This document shows positions 27,286-36,734 of a DNA stretch of 64,000 nt, piece by piece. The notes beneath the pieces are model-generated. The model was not told the DNA's origin. It saw nothing but the letters and a program-made list of their open reading frames with translations, and searched no databases. Positions within the stretch are counted from its first letter, which is position 1. Every line of letters starts with the position of its first letter. Both the position numbers and the translations under genes were made by a program. The stretch is taken from positions 7,518,123-7,582,122 of the forward strand of contig NZ_AP018227.1 of assembly GCF_002368095.1 (NCBI RefSeq), given 5' to 3'. This DNA is from Calothrix parasitica NIES-267. Its GTDB lineage: Bacteria > Cyanobacteriota > Cyanobacteriia > Cyanobacteriales > Nostocaceae.

Positions 27286-28518
27286 ATGTCAATGGAATTA
27301 TTGGAATATCAAGTCAAAGAGTGGTTTGGAAAAATAGGTATTCCCGTATTACCTTCCCAAACTATTGACCATCCCACCGACTTAAAGCGTTTGAAAATCA
27401 ATTACCCTATAGTTTTGAAATCTCAAATTTATGGAGGAGGACGCGCAAAAGCTGGTGGAGTCAGGTTTGTAGAAACCACAATCGACGCGATCGCAACGGC
27501 ACAAAATATTTTTAATTTGCCGATTTATGGAGAATTACCAGAGGTTTTGCTAGCAGAAGCGAAATATAATATCGAGCAAGAATTGTATTTGGCTATTGTT
27601 TTAGATACTGCTGTGTGTCGTCCCATACTATTGGGTTGTGATGAAGCTGATATCGATTGGGAAGAAGCTGGAGAGAAAATGCAGCACGTTGTAGTAGAAG
27701 AACAATTCTCTCCCTTTTACGCTCGAAGACTGGCTTTAAAAATGGGTTTACAAGGTGCTTTGATGCAGTCGGTAAGCGAGGTTATCGAAAATATGTACCG
27801 ACTGTTTGTAGAAAAAGACCTGGACTTGGTGGAAATTAAGCCATTAGGAGTAAACTCTTCGGGACAGTTGATGGCTTTAAATGGAAACATCAGCATCAAT
27901 GAAAGAGCAATCCTTCGTCATCAAGAAATTGCTGTCATCGCTCGGAAACTAGCCGCTCGTAACATCTCAAAAGAGGGGAATGGCAACTTTGGCAATTGGG
28001 ATGGGGTAGAAATGCACGGTAAAATCGGCATTTTAGGGAACGGTGCTGGTTCTGTAATGGCGACTTTGGACTTAGTAGTCAACAACGGTGGTAAACCGGG
28101 AGTATGTCTCAATTTACGACATGCATTTCTTACCGATACTATTCCAACAAATTTTTATACTCGCCTGGAAAGAGCTTTACAAATTTTAACTGCGGATAAA
28201 AGTATTCAAGTTATACTGATTAACTTTTTAGGTAGTATTCCTCAAGCAGCAAAAGTAGCAGAGGTAATTAAGAATTTTATCCAAGAACAACCCAACAATA
28301 TTTCGACCGGGTTTACTTCAAATGGTAATAGAAATGGTCGGGGTAACTACTCTATTCCTAAACTAGTTATTCGTTTAGCCGGTTCTGATTTAGATACAGC
28401 CAAAAAACATTTATCAGATTTAGAAGATTTTGGCGATATTTCTATATTTCTATTAGAAAGTCTAGATGAGGCAGTAAAACAAGCTGTAAAGTTAACTAAA
28501 ACTAAGGCGAAAAAGTGA
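27286..28518 (+). CDS. Succinyl-CoA ligase beta-subunit-like protein (SucC-like, altered metal site)
   Basis: The 410-residue protein has the SucC architecture: an ATP-grasp domain (LLEYQVKEWFGKIGIPV, GGGRAKAGGVRF) and a C-terminal CoA-ligase domain (GKIGILGNGAGSVMATLDLV). Key residues deviate. In E. coli SucC the EINPL asparagine (Asn199) and the LDGK aspartate (Asp213) bind Mg. Here they read EIKPL (Lys185) and LNGN (Asn199). The phosphohistidine-facing GGGA segment is LRHAF. A low-complexity NGNRNGRGNYS insert lies near residue 346. ATG at 27286 and at 27292 are both possible starts. A SucD-like gene with matching losses follows. ADP/ATP-driven succinyl-CoA synthesis seems doubtful; this may be a paralogue with another or regulatory role. 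Confidence 0.75.
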   Translation: MSMELLEYQVKEWFGKIGIPVLPSQTIDHPTDLKRLKINYPIVLKSQIYGGGRAKAGGVRFVETTIDAIATAQNIFNLPIYGELPEVLLAEAKYNIEQELYLAIVLDTAVCRPILLGCDEADIDWEEAGEKMQHVVVEEQFSPFYARRLALKMGLQGALMQSVSEVIENMYRLFVEKDLDLVEIKPLGVNSSGQLMALNGNISINERAILRHQEIAVIARKLAARNISKEGNGNFGNWDGVEMHGKIGILGNGAGSVMATLDLVVNNGGKPGVCLNLRHAFLTDTIPTNFYTRLERALQILTADKSIQVILINFLGSIPQAAKVAEVIKNFIQEQPNNISTGFTSNGNRNGRGNYSIPKLVIRLAGSDLDTAKKHLSDLEDFGDISIFLLESLDEAVKQAVKLTKTKAKK

Positions 28519-29208
28519 CCGCAGCACTATAAAAATTAATTTATCCTTTATTTTTTACGTAAGAGGCATAAAAATTAATTTTTTGTAATATCATTTACCT
28601 TATTGAATTGTTATTTAAGCGCTTTTAATAAGGTATTATTTTCTTAAGTATAATAATTCTTCGCTTTTTGGTACGGGCAGAGAAGTAATTTCATCATCAT
28701 CTTGCTTTAGTGATAAACTCACTAAAAAAGATTTTATTGCATTAAGTAAGAAATTAAATCAGATAATACTTTAAAATAAAATTGCTGTAATTCCGAATAA
28801 TTAATGCAAGCAGCATCTTTGTTGACTGCGTGCATTAGGCTAATTGAAAACTATTAGTTTTTTCAAATGAGGTAAAAAGCTAATATTACAAGATACAAGG
28901 GTTTAACTTGCTCAAATGGACTCTCATTCAAAATATCTAGATTGCTCTATCGTGAATACAAATTTATAAAATCCTAAATGCAACATTCACTCTTAGGTTT
29001 AAATCAGGTATAATTCTTATTTTCTAACTGCAAACAAAAAACTTAATCTATTGATAATCTTATCTTAACCTAAGATGTTTCTTTTTTAAAGACTAGAGCA
29101 AACTTTAGTTTCATGCGATTCGCTATCTTGAATCTAGAAAAATCATGAAATCATCTTTCCTTCTTGACTTCAAAGACTAGATTCTTCGTATTCTTATTAT
29201 GCTTTTTT
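28519..29208. other. Unusually long spacer between the sucC-like and sucD-like genes
   Basis: Nearly 700 AT-rich bases separate two genes that are normally adjacent. ATAAAAATTAATTT occurs twice (near 28529 and 28569). No reading frame, repeat array, IS ends or RNA gene was recognised. Confidence 0.4.
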
Positions 29209-30090
29209 ATGAATTTAACGCCAGACAGTAAAGTAATCATCCAGGGTTTCAGTGAGTTTATTTCAGCAACTCACATTTCTCAAATGAAAGCATACGGTAC
29301 AAATTTAGTTGCTGCAGTTGAACCCGGATGTGGGGGAAGCAAGCAGTATGATTTACCCGTATTTGATTTAGTAGAAGAAGTGGTAAATAAATTTGGGGAT
29401 ATCCATACCACGATAATTTGCGTGCATCCTTTTCAAGTGTTAGATGCAGCATTAGAAGCAATGGGTTCGGGTATATCTCAAATAATAATCATTTCTCCTG
29501 GAGTACCTCCATTAGACATGGTAAATTTATTTCGTCGGGCTGAAGCAGAAGAAACAATAATAGTAGGACCTAATAGTCCGGGAATTATCGTACCAGGAAA
29601 AATCTTATTAGGTACCCATCCCAGCGAATTTTATAAACCCGGACAAGTCGGAATAGTTAGCCGGAGTACCACCTTAACTTATGAAATTGCTTGGGAATTA
29701 ACCCGAGTTGGTTTAGGACAGTCACTTAGCGTAAGTATAGGTAGTGATGGAGTTGTAGGTTCCTCATTCATCCAGTGGTTGCAGATATTAGACGAAGACG
29801 AAAACACTCAAGCCATAGTTTTAGTGGGTCAACCAGGTGGTGGACGCGAAGAAGCAGCAGCAAATTACATCTCAGAAATCATTGATAAACCAGTAATTGC
29901 TTACATCGCTGGAGTACATGCTCCACCAGCAAGACATTGGCGACAAACAGGGACATTAGCAGCAGTTATTGGAAGAGACTCAGAGTTTGGTACAGCAAAA
30001 AGTAAACTACAAGCTTTCAAACAAGCCAAAATACCAGTAGCACAACGTCCCTCTCAGGTTGCAGAATTAGTTAAGAAAGCGCTGAAGTGA
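29209..30090 (+). CDS. Succinyl-CoA ligase alpha-subunit-like protein (SucD-like, catalytic His replaced)
   Basis: The 293-residue protein aligns with SucD over its whole length: CoA-binding N-domain (KVIIQGF, MKAYGTNLVAAVEPGCGG) and ligase domain (GPNSPGIIVPGKILLGTHP, GIVSRSTTLTYE). The phosphohistidine loop GKRMGHAG of E. coli (His246) reads ARHWRQTG here, with Gln246 at the same position. The GEIGG glutamate (Glu208) that supports it is Gln208 in VGQPGG. The N-terminal CoA loop GSQGT is SEFIS. I use the ATG at 29209 because it gives the family N-terminus; a longer frame from TTG 29164 adds a hydrophobic leader without a ribosome site. Classical phosphotransfer chemistry looks impossible. 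Confidence 0.75.
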   Translation: MNLTPDSKVIIQGFSEFISATHISQMKAYGTNLVAAVEPGCGGSKQYDLPVFDLVEEVVNKFGDIHTTIICVHPFQVLDAALEAMGSGISQIIIISPGVPPLDMVNLFRRAEAEETIIVGPNSPGIIVPGKILLGTHPSEFYKPGQVGIVSRSTTLTYEIAWELTRVGLGQSLSVSIGSDGVVGSSFIQWLQILDEDENTQAIVLVGQPGGGREEAAANYISEIIDKPVIAYIAGVHAPPARHWRQTGTLAAVIGRDSEFGTAKSKLQAFKQAKIPVAQRPSQVAELVKKALK

Positions 30091-30204
30091 GAGAGTTAGG
30101 AATTAGGAGTTAAGAGTTAGGAGTTAATTAATTCCAGTTTTTAGCTAATTCCTAACCGTTAACTGGTCACTGTTAACTGATAACTGTTAACTGCTCACTG
30201 TTTA
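30090..30204. repeat. Dispersed repeats: GAGTTAG heptamers and GTTAACTG/CAGTGAACAG family
   Basis: After the sucD-like stop, GGAGTTA-type heptamers are followed by copies of GTTAACTGNTCACTG. The same second repeat occurs at 7059-7085, 42154-42197, 44233-44262 and 52002-52030. Here it supplies the stop codon of the ABC permease that ends at 30195. Confidence 0.7.
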
Positions 30205-31901
30205 ATGTTTGCAAATAATGCTTTAGTTGCTGACTCACCAGCGGATTTAACTTGCTTAGCTAAATACCAATTTAATAAAGCAGCAATCACTAATTGGCAA
30301 ACAAAAACACCGAAAATTTGGCTGATATTAGAGTTATTAACACCGTACCAGAAACCACTTGTAAATAACCATGAAATACTGGCTATATAGTCTGCTTTTG
30401 ATGGATGAACGCTCAGAATTGATAAAATAAATACTGGTAAAATTATTGCAGCAGCAGTTGTTCCCATTGCCCACAAATGACGTTTTGAATTTTTCAACAT
30501 CAACATAATTTGAGCAACTGTAGCGTAAATCATTGTTGAGGTGATGAATAACAATACACCCAAGTATCCTGCTGTTTGGTAATTATCTTGAAGAAACTTT
30601 GATTTTATATTCAAGATTATTATCATAAAGCCACTTGCAGCAATTAACAAATTGATTGCGATTGCTAAAATAGCTGGACTTTTTTCACCCATAGTTAAAT
30701 CTGAAAGTAAAGAATTTTTTTTATAATCATCCTTACCAAAGTTAACTTTTTGATATCTAAATCTAGCCCAGTCTTGTACTGCTTGTCTCGGAGGTAAAAT
30801 AATCGCGAACAATCCCACAAATAGCAACATATTCCAAACGTACAAGCTTTGAATTGTATTGAATAAACCGTACCGATTTAGGAAATCTCCTGATAGCAAA
30901 AATCCAACAATGATTATTTCAAAAGTCGCAACAATTAAATAGCTTTGTTGTTTGCTAAAAATCGTCGCTTTAGGATTACGAAAACAGCGTATTAATCCTT
31001 GCCAAACCCAATAAGTCCATACAGAATAATTGAGTAAGTGAATTGTCACCAGAGAAAAAATATGTTCTCCTAAAGAAAATCTAAAAAACTCTAATCTATT
31101 TAATGATGGAATGCCCTCGCCGAATAGATTAGGGAATAAGTAATCGGTAATTCCCATAGGGCTAAATATTTGAAAAAAAGCAGCATTATTATTATTGTAA
31201 TAATTGCTTTGAGTCATTGATGCAGTCATGATTAAAAACATCAAAACTAAGCCACTTGCTAGCCAAGGTTTGAACCCACCGAGTGCAGAACCACCAAATA
31301 TTCCGAATAAAACAGCAATGCTATAAAAGCAAATACAGCTAGCGAGAAGCATTAAATAAAATAACGAAATATGGCTAACAGCTATATTCGCAAAATTTCC
31401 AGCCATAATGTGGAAAGGAATTGCAGCAAGCACTAACAGATAAATTAAGACTGGAACTCCTAATATTTTTCCGATAAAAATACTTGTTTCCGATTGTGGA
31501 CTAAGACGAATAAAATTCAGCGTACCATGACGCTCTTCTTGCGATAAATCATTAACTATTAAATAAGTTCCTGCAACTAGCAGCGAAAAAATTAGAATCA
31601 CGCTGAGCGCTAAAAACATGTATTCCCAGTGGTCTCTCCACCACAATTGCATATCAATTTGATTCGCAGGACAATGACTTAAGTCCGGATATGATATTCT
31701 TAATCTTTCTGACTTACAATATTTACTATAAACTCTATCATTTTCACCAGGAAAATCTTTAAATTGAGCTAGAAATACAATAAATTGAGTCGCAAGAGAT
31801 GTAACTATCGCGATAATCACGGGAAAAGGTTTCAAACGACCTTTTAACTCTCTTAAAAGTTGTGGATTCAAATCGCCAATTTTATCAATTAAATGAAGCA
31901 T
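30195..31901 (-). CDS. ABC-2 type exporter permease (copy 3 of cluster)
   Basis: The 568-residue membrane protein has about 12 hydrophobic segments. It begins LIDKIGDLNPQLLRELKGRL and carries the cytoplasmic coupling block NDLSQEERHGTLNFIRLSPQ, the part expected to contact the ATPase. It is most similar in its N-half to the 573-residue permease at 34900 (both with a QLWWRDH segment after an inserted periplasmic loop). It follows the ATPase at 31952 by 50 bases on the same strand, so the two form a pair. The C-terminus (ANIKQ and its TGA) runs into the CAGTGAACAG dispersed repeat. Substrate unknown. Confidence 0.8.
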   Translation of the reverse strand: MLHLIDKIGDLNPQLLRELKGRLKPFPVIIAIVTSLATQFIVFLAQFKDFPGENDRVYSKYCKSERLRISYPDLSHCPANQIDMQLWWRDHWEYMFLALSVILIFSLLVAGTYLIVNDLSQEERHGTLNFIRLSPQSETSIFIGKILGVPVLIYLLVLAAIPFHIMAGNFANIAVSHISLFYLMLLASCICFYSIAVLFGIFGGSALGGFKPWLASGLVLMFLIMTASMTQSNYYNNNNAAFFQIFSPMGITDYLFPNLFGEGIPSLNRLEFFRFSLGEHIFSLVTIHLLNYSVWTYWVWQGLIRCFRNPKATIFSKQQSYLIVATFEIIIVGFLLSGDFLNRYGLFNTIQSLYVWNMLLFVGLFAIILPPRQAVQDWARFRYQKVNFGKDDYKKNSLLSDLTMGEKSPAILAIAINLLIAASGFMIIILNIKSKFLQDNYQTAGYLGVLLFITSTMIYATVAQIMLMLKNSKRHLWAMGTTAAAIILPVFILSILSVHPSKADYIASISWLFTSGFWYGVNNSNISQIFGVFVCQLVIAALLNWYLAKQVKSAGESATKALFANIKQ

Positions 31902-31951
31902 GATAGTAGTTAGTAATTAGGATTTATCAATTCAAACCTTTGACCTTTGAC

Positions 31952-32902
31952 CTAACTGGCTTGTTTATGACCCAATTTAAGGAAAATACTTTCTAAATCT
32001 TCTTGGGTAGAGTGAAATTCAGTTAAAGGAATTCCAGCGGTAACTAAAGAACGCAATAAATCAGCAGAGTCTTCTTCTCCCCCAGAGAAATCTATTTTGA
32101 CACTCTCTTTATTCGGTAATATTTCCCAACCTTCGACTAAAGGATTATTTTTCAGTTCACCTAATAGCACCTCCAAATTTTCTAAAGTGGAAATAACTAT
32201 CTGTTGGGTAGCACATCTTTGATAAAGTTCTGACAGAGAAGCACTTTCGACTAAAAACCCCAGTTCCATAATTCCCACCGAAGTACATAACTCGGCTAAA
32301 TCGCTGAGTACGTGGGAAGAAATCAAGATTGTCATTCCAGCTTCTTGTAAAACCTTGATGATTTCTCGAAATTGCATCCGAGCTATGGGGTCAAGTCCAG
32401 AAACTGGTTCGTCAAGGAGAAGTATTATCGGTTCGTGAATAATGGTTCTAGCCAAACACAACCGCTGTTTCATCCCCCTTGATAGAGTTGAAATTAAACT
32501 GTTGCGTTTATTTTCTAATTGAATTAACTCTAAAACTTCGTGTAATCTCTTGGTTCGTTTAGGTTCTTTGAGCAGATACAGTCTTGCAAAATAATCCAGA
32601 TAATCCCAAACCGTTAGTTCCTTATATAAAGGATAGTCATCGGGTAAATAACCCAAACGACGCTTGAGAGTTGGGTTTGTTTTATCCCGACGTAACCTAT
32701 CACCATTTAAATAAATTTCTCCAGCGGTTGGTTCCTCTGCTGCTGCTAACATCCGAATCAATGATGTTTTTCCTGCACCGTTAGGACCAATGAGTCCGTA
32801 AACCTCACCTTCACCGATTTCTAAATCAAGATTATTAACTGCTATATGTTTGTCAAACTGCTTGTATAGTCCGCTAGTACGAATGGCTAATTCTTTTACC
32901 AT
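31952..32902 (-). CDS. ABC exporter ATP-binding protein (copy 2 of cluster)
   Basis: This 316-residue ATPase has Walker A GPNGAGKTSL, signature LSRGMKQRLCLA, Walker B ILLLDEPVSGLD and H-loop ISSHVLSD. It belongs to the CcmA/NatA-like ABC-2 exporter ATPases. I start it at 32902 (MVKELAIRTSGLY) to match its paralogue at 36735-37685; an ATG at 32917 would add five residues. The first ~219 residues are identical to that paralogue and the DNA differs at only about a dozen positions. The remaining ~95 residues differ markedly, the mark of recent gene conversion. It is followed by a permease gene. Confidence 0.87.
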   Translation of the reverse strand: MVKELAIRTSGLYKQFDKHIAVNNLDLEIGEGEVYGLIGPNGAGKTSLIRMLAAAEEPTAGEIYLNGDRLRRDKTNPTLKRRLGYLPDDYPLYKELTVWDYLDYFARLYLLKEPKRTKRLHEVLELIQLENKRNSLISTLSRGMKQRLCLARTIIHEPIILLLDEPVSGLDPIARMQFREIIKVLQEAGMTILISSHVLSDLAELCTSVGIMELGFLVESASLSELYQRCATQQIVISTLENLEVLLGELKNNPLVEGWEILPNKESVKIDFSGGEEDSADLLRSLVTAGIPLTEFHSTQEDLESIFLKLGHKQAS

Positions 32903-33104
32903 TGATTTTTCAGCCAAGCTGACGTTTTGAATTAACTTAGCTCTCCCCTACAATCTTTATCTGTAGAGTTTCGGATATTTATGTTTATCTTTATCAAAAC
33001 TTGATATTTTTGATTTTTGCAATTAAATACCTACAAAAAGAAACCTCATCCCGTCCGACCGACTCCTCCTTATAAAAGAGAAGGGAAGTTAATAAAACAG
33101 GAAA

Positions 33105-33129
33105 CCCCTCTCCTTGATAAGGAGAGGGG
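33105..33129. repeat. Dispersed hairpin repeat (CCCCTCTCCTT...AAGGAGAGGGG)
   Basis: A perfect 11-bp stem around GAT lies between two minus-strand genes, followed by AAGGGGGTGAGGTC. The same family recurs at 56081-56126 with a 17-bp stem. Such palindromes are dispersed in cyanobacterial genomes and may stop transcripts or stabilise RNA ends. Confidence 0.65.
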
Positions 33130-33167
33130 AAGGGGGTGAGGTCTTTAAAATCACAAGTCCAGAAAAC

Positions 33168-34796
33168 CTAAACTTTAGCTTGAGAAAACATTGCTTTAGT
33201 CGCGGATTCTCCTAAAAATTTAACTTGCTTAATTAAATACCAATTCAGTAAAGCTAAGATGGCTAATTGACAAATAAATACGCTCACAACTTTAATAGCT
33301 GTAGTATTTGCAAAACCAAAGGGGAAAAAGATTGTAAATAACCATAAAGTTGTATCTGTATCTGATGTGTTTGATATCGAAAAACTTAAAATTGATGCAA
33401 TAAGTATTGGTAAAGTAACTGCGACAGCAGTTGTTCCTATTGATAAAGAACCACGCTTAGAGCTTTTGAGCATCAACATAAATTGAGCAATACTAGCGTA
33501 AATCATTGTCAAGTTTATTAAAAATACTATACACATCGCAATAAACAGATTTGAAGCTAAAGCATCAGATTCATAAAATGCAGTTCCTTTAATTACTGTT
33601 AGTGTAATAGCAAAGATTGCAGCAATTAGAATATTAATCGCGATTGCTAAAGTTCCAGGACTTTTTTCATCTAGAATTAATTCTGAAAGTAAAGAGTTTT
33701 TGAATAAAGGCTTATTCTCAGAAGATTTTTGGAGTCGAAAGGTTGCCCAATCTTGTATTGCTTGACGATGAGGTAAAATCATACCAAACAAGACTAGGAA
33801 TAGTATTGTGTTCCAGATGTATAAATAAACTATTTCAGCAATAAAATCTTGTTCTATCGTTACTTTTCCATGCATTAAAAACCCTAAATGTATGAAATTA
33901 AAATTTGCTGCTAACCAATAGCTTTTTCCTTTGCTCAGAAGAGTAGCACTAGGGTTACGGAAACAACGTATTAAACCTTGCCAAACCCAATAAGTACACA
34001 ATCCACAATTGAATACAAATAAACCTAAAACAGAAAGTTCATTTTTCCCTAAAGGTAAATTGAAAACAATCAACTTTTGTAATCCGATAACTTTAGATTC
34101 ACTTGATAATTCGGAGAATAAATAGTTATTCATTTCTATAGGGCTAAATATTCTGAACCAGATATTGGCATAATGAATGTGAAAATAACCCCAAGATGAA
34201 GAAATCATTAGAAAAAATAGAATCGCACCACCAACAAACCAAGCTTTACCAATTCTAAAATTAGCACCTTCAAGTATTGCAATTATTGAAGCAAGACTAT
34301 AAAAGAAAATGCAGCTAGCTAAAAGCGTTAAGTAAAAACACAATATATAGCTGAATGGAATATTAGCGCTGATTCCAGCGAATATATGAAAAGGAATTGC
34401 AGCAATAATCATCAGATGAATCAAAGCTGGAACCCCGAGCATCTTTCCTGTAAAAATACTAAGTTCTGATTGGGGACTGAGACGAATAAAGTTCAGCGTA
34501 CCATCACGCTCTTCTTTTACTAAGTCATTAACAATTAAATAAGTTCCTGCAACCAACAACGTAAAAATAAAAATCATATTGAATGATATAAATACCATTC
34601 TCCAAGTATCTGGTTTCCAAAAAGATAAATATGCTTGACCATTTACATCTGTCTCGAACTGGAGTAGCAATATAAATATTTGAGGAGCTAAGGATATCAA
34701 TAAAGCTATAACAACATGAGACTTTTTGAAACGACCTTTTAATTCTCGAAAAAGTTGTGGATTCCAGTCGCCAATTTTATCGATTAAATTCTGCAT
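33168..34796 (-). CDS. ABC-2 type exporter permease (copy 2 of cluster)
   Basis: The 542-residue polytopic protein starts LIDKIGDWNPQLFRELKGRF and has the coupling block NDLVKEERDGTLNFIRLSPQ. It lacks the extra periplasmic cysteine-containing loop seen in the other two permeases after the first helix. The C-terminal IKQVKFLGESATKAMFSQAKV region nearly matches the permease at 34900, while the middle diverges. It lies 103 bases downstream of that gene on the same strand, with a 24-bp palindrome between. It may form a heterodimeric channel with the neighbour; that is inference. Confidence 0.8.
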   Translation of the reverse strand: MQNLIDKIGDWNPQLFRELKGRFKKSHVVIALLISLAPQIFILLLQFETDVNGQAYLSFWKPDTWRMVFISFNMIFIFTLLVAGTYLIVNDLVKEERDGTLNFIRLSPQSELSIFTGKMLGVPALIHLMIIAAIPFHIFAGISANIPFSYILCFYLTLLASCIFFYSLASIIAILEGANFRIGKAWFVGGAILFFLMISSSWGYFHIHYANIWFRIFSPIEMNNYLFSELSSESKVIGLQKLIVFNLPLGKNELSVLGLFVFNCGLCTYWVWQGLIRCFRNPSATLLSKGKSYWLAANFNFIHLGFLMHGKVTIEQDFIAEIVYLYIWNTILFLVLFGMILPHRQAIQDWATFRLQKSSENKPLFKNSLLSELILDEKSPGTLAIAINILIAAIFAITLTVIKGTAFYESDALASNLFIAMCIVFLINLTMIYASIAQFMLMLKSSKRGSLSIGTTAVAVTLPILIASILSFSISNTSDTDTTLWLFTIFFPFGFANTTAIKVVSVFICQLAILALLNWYLIKQVKFLGESATKAMFSQAKV

Positions 34797-34835
34797 TTTA
34801 TTAATTATTGATGTATATAATATCCAAACAACAAA

Positions 34836-34859
34836 ATTAGTCCATTTAAATGGACTAAT
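34836..34859. promoter_or_regulatory. 24-bp perfect palindrome between two permease genes
   Basis: ATTAGTCCATTT and AAATGGACTAAT are exact reverse complements with no spacer. It sits 40 bases upstream of the start of the 542-residue permease and 40 bases after the stop of the 573-residue one. No T-run follows, so an operator or RNA-processing site is more likely than a terminator. Confidence 0.45.
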
Positions 34860-34899
34860 GCTATTATCCTGAGACTTGCAGTCCCAGGTGATTTAAATC

Positions 34900-36621
34900 C
34901 TAAACTTTAGCTTGAGAAAATAATGCTTTAGTAGCCGATTCTCCTAAAAATTTAACTTGCTTAATTAGATACCGATTCAAGAACGCTAAAATCACAACTT
35001 GACAAAGAAAAGCAGTCATAATTATAGGAAATGTAGACCGGTCAGCGATGAACCAGAAACTAATTGTAAATAACCAGAGAATATTTTCTGTTTGAATATT
35101 TAAAATTCCTAAAATCATTATTGGTAAAATAATTAATGCACTTGTTGTACCCGCAGCCCATAAAATACGCTTGGAGTTTTTCAGCATCAGCATAATTTGA
35201 GCAACTGTAGCGTAAATCATCATTAAGCTAAGGAATAATAGCATCACACCAAACCAAATTGAAGCTTCGTTCCTAACCTCTGAGTTATTAATAATTGCTT
35301 GTGAAAATATGAAAATAGAACCAGATACAGTAATTAAGAGATTGATTGCGATTGCTACAATTGCTGGGCTTTTCTCACCAAAAATTAATTCTGAAATTAT
35401 AGACTTTTTCGCAAAATCTGGACTATTTTCATGTTGATTAAATCTAAATCTTGCCCAATCTTGTATTGCTTGACGATGGGGTAAAATTAAAGCAAATAGT
35501 GGGAAAACTAGAAACAGATTCCATGTATATAAAATAAACATTGATGGAGTAAAACGAGTTAAGCCACTATATCGGTGATTATTGTAACTTTCGGAAATAA
35601 AGAATCCAATTAGTACTACTTGAAAACAGGTAAAAATCAAATAGCTTTGCTGTTTGCTAAAAGCTGTTGCATTCGGATTACGGAAACAACGTTTTAATCC
35701 TTGCCAAATCCAATAAGTCCATAGTGAATAATTTGCTATATACAGCGCAATTATACCGATAAAGCTTTTACCTACAGCAAATTTAAAAAACTCTAATTTT
35801 TGTAGTGCTGGAGTTCGATGATGAAACAAATCTGGGAAAAGATAATGACTTATATCTGTAGGACTTAATAATATTTGAAGACCAAAAAAATTCTCATGTT
35901 CACCGTAACCACCATTGCTAAATGCTATCGACGCCCATAAATAAAGCAGAACTAAACCGCTACCCAACCAAGGTTTAAAACCGCTTAATGCTTTACCACC
36001 GAATATACCGAATAACGAAGCAAGACTATAAAAGAAAGTACAGCTAACTACAAGCGTTAAATAGAAATATAAGATATTGACAACCGGAATATTTCCACTA
36101 ATTCCTGTCAACAAATGAAAGGGAATCGCAGTAATAAATACCAGATAAATTAAAATCGGAACTCCTAACATCTTTCCCGCAAATATACTAGTTTCCGATT
36201 GCGGACTTAAACGAATAAAATTCAGCGTCCCTTTACGCTCTTCTTGAGACAAATCATTAATTATTAAATAAGTTCCCGCTATCAACAGCATAAAAATAAA
36301 AATTATGCTGAGTGATTCAAACATATATCCAAAGTGGTCTCTCCACCACAATTGCATGTTAATTTGATTGGGAGGACATGACATCCATGATGAATAGCGG
36401 TCTTTTACAGGGTTAGGTAAATTGCAATATTTATCAAGAATATTAATATCCGTCTTACTATCCAAATTAGGAATTTCTCGTAATTGATATAGAAATAGAA
36501 TCAATTGAGTCGCAAGAGATGCAACTATCGCGATAATTACGGGGAAAGGTTTCAAACGACCTTTTAATTCCCTTAAAAGTTGTGGATTCCAGTCGCCAAT
36601 TTTATCAATTGAATTAAGCAT
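34900..36621 (-). CDS. ABC-2 type exporter permease (copy 1 of cluster)
   Basis: The 573-residue protein shares the LNSIDKIGDWNPQLLRELKG start, a periplasmic loop with two to three cysteines (KYCNLPN, SWMSCPPNQINMQ) and NDLSQEERKGTLNFIRLSPQ. It has about 12 membrane segments. It follows the ATPase at 36735 on the same strand with a 113-base repeat-bearing gap, so ATPase and permease are probably cotranscribed. Its N-half resembles the permease at 30195 and its C-terminus resembles the one at 33168, suggesting exchange between copies. Confidence 0.8.
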   Translation of the reverse strand: MLNSIDKIGDWNPQLLRELKGRLKPFPVIIAIVASLATQLILFLYQLREIPNLDSKTDINILDKYCNLPNPVKDRYSSWMSCPPNQINMQLWWRDHFGYMFESLSIIFIFMLLIAGTYLIINDLSQEERKGTLNFIRLSPQSETSIFAGKMLGVPILIYLVFITAIPFHLLTGISGNIPVVNILYFYLTLVVSCTFFYSLASLFGIFGGKALSGFKPWLGSGLVLLYLWASIAFSNGGYGEHENFFGLQILLSPTDISHYLFPDLFHHRTPALQKLEFFKFAVGKSFIGIIALYIANYSLWTYWIWQGLKRCFRNPNATAFSKQQSYLIFTCFQVVLIGFFISESYNNHRYSGLTRFTPSMFILYTWNLFLVFPLFALILPHRQAIQDWARFRFNQHENSPDFAKKSIISELIFGEKSPAIVAIAINLLITVSGSIFIFSQAIINNSEVRNEASIWFGVMLLFLSLMMIYATVAQIMLMLKNSKRILWAAGTTSALIILPIMILGILNIQTENILWLFTISFWFIADRSTFPIIMTAFLCQVVILAFLNRYLIKQVKFLGESATKALFSQAKV

Positions 36622-36734
36622 GATAGTAATTAGTAATTAGTAGTTAGGAGTGAAGAGTGAGGAATTAGGAGTTAGGAGTTAAGAGTTATACTTTTTGATA
36701 TTTAACCTATGACCTTTAACCTTTAACCTTTGAC

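Noticed and set aside
29164-29208. Upstream TTG start for the SucD-like protein
   Set aside because: Adds a hydrophobic leader (FFVFLLCFFM) not found in SucD proteins; the family N-terminus begins at 29209.
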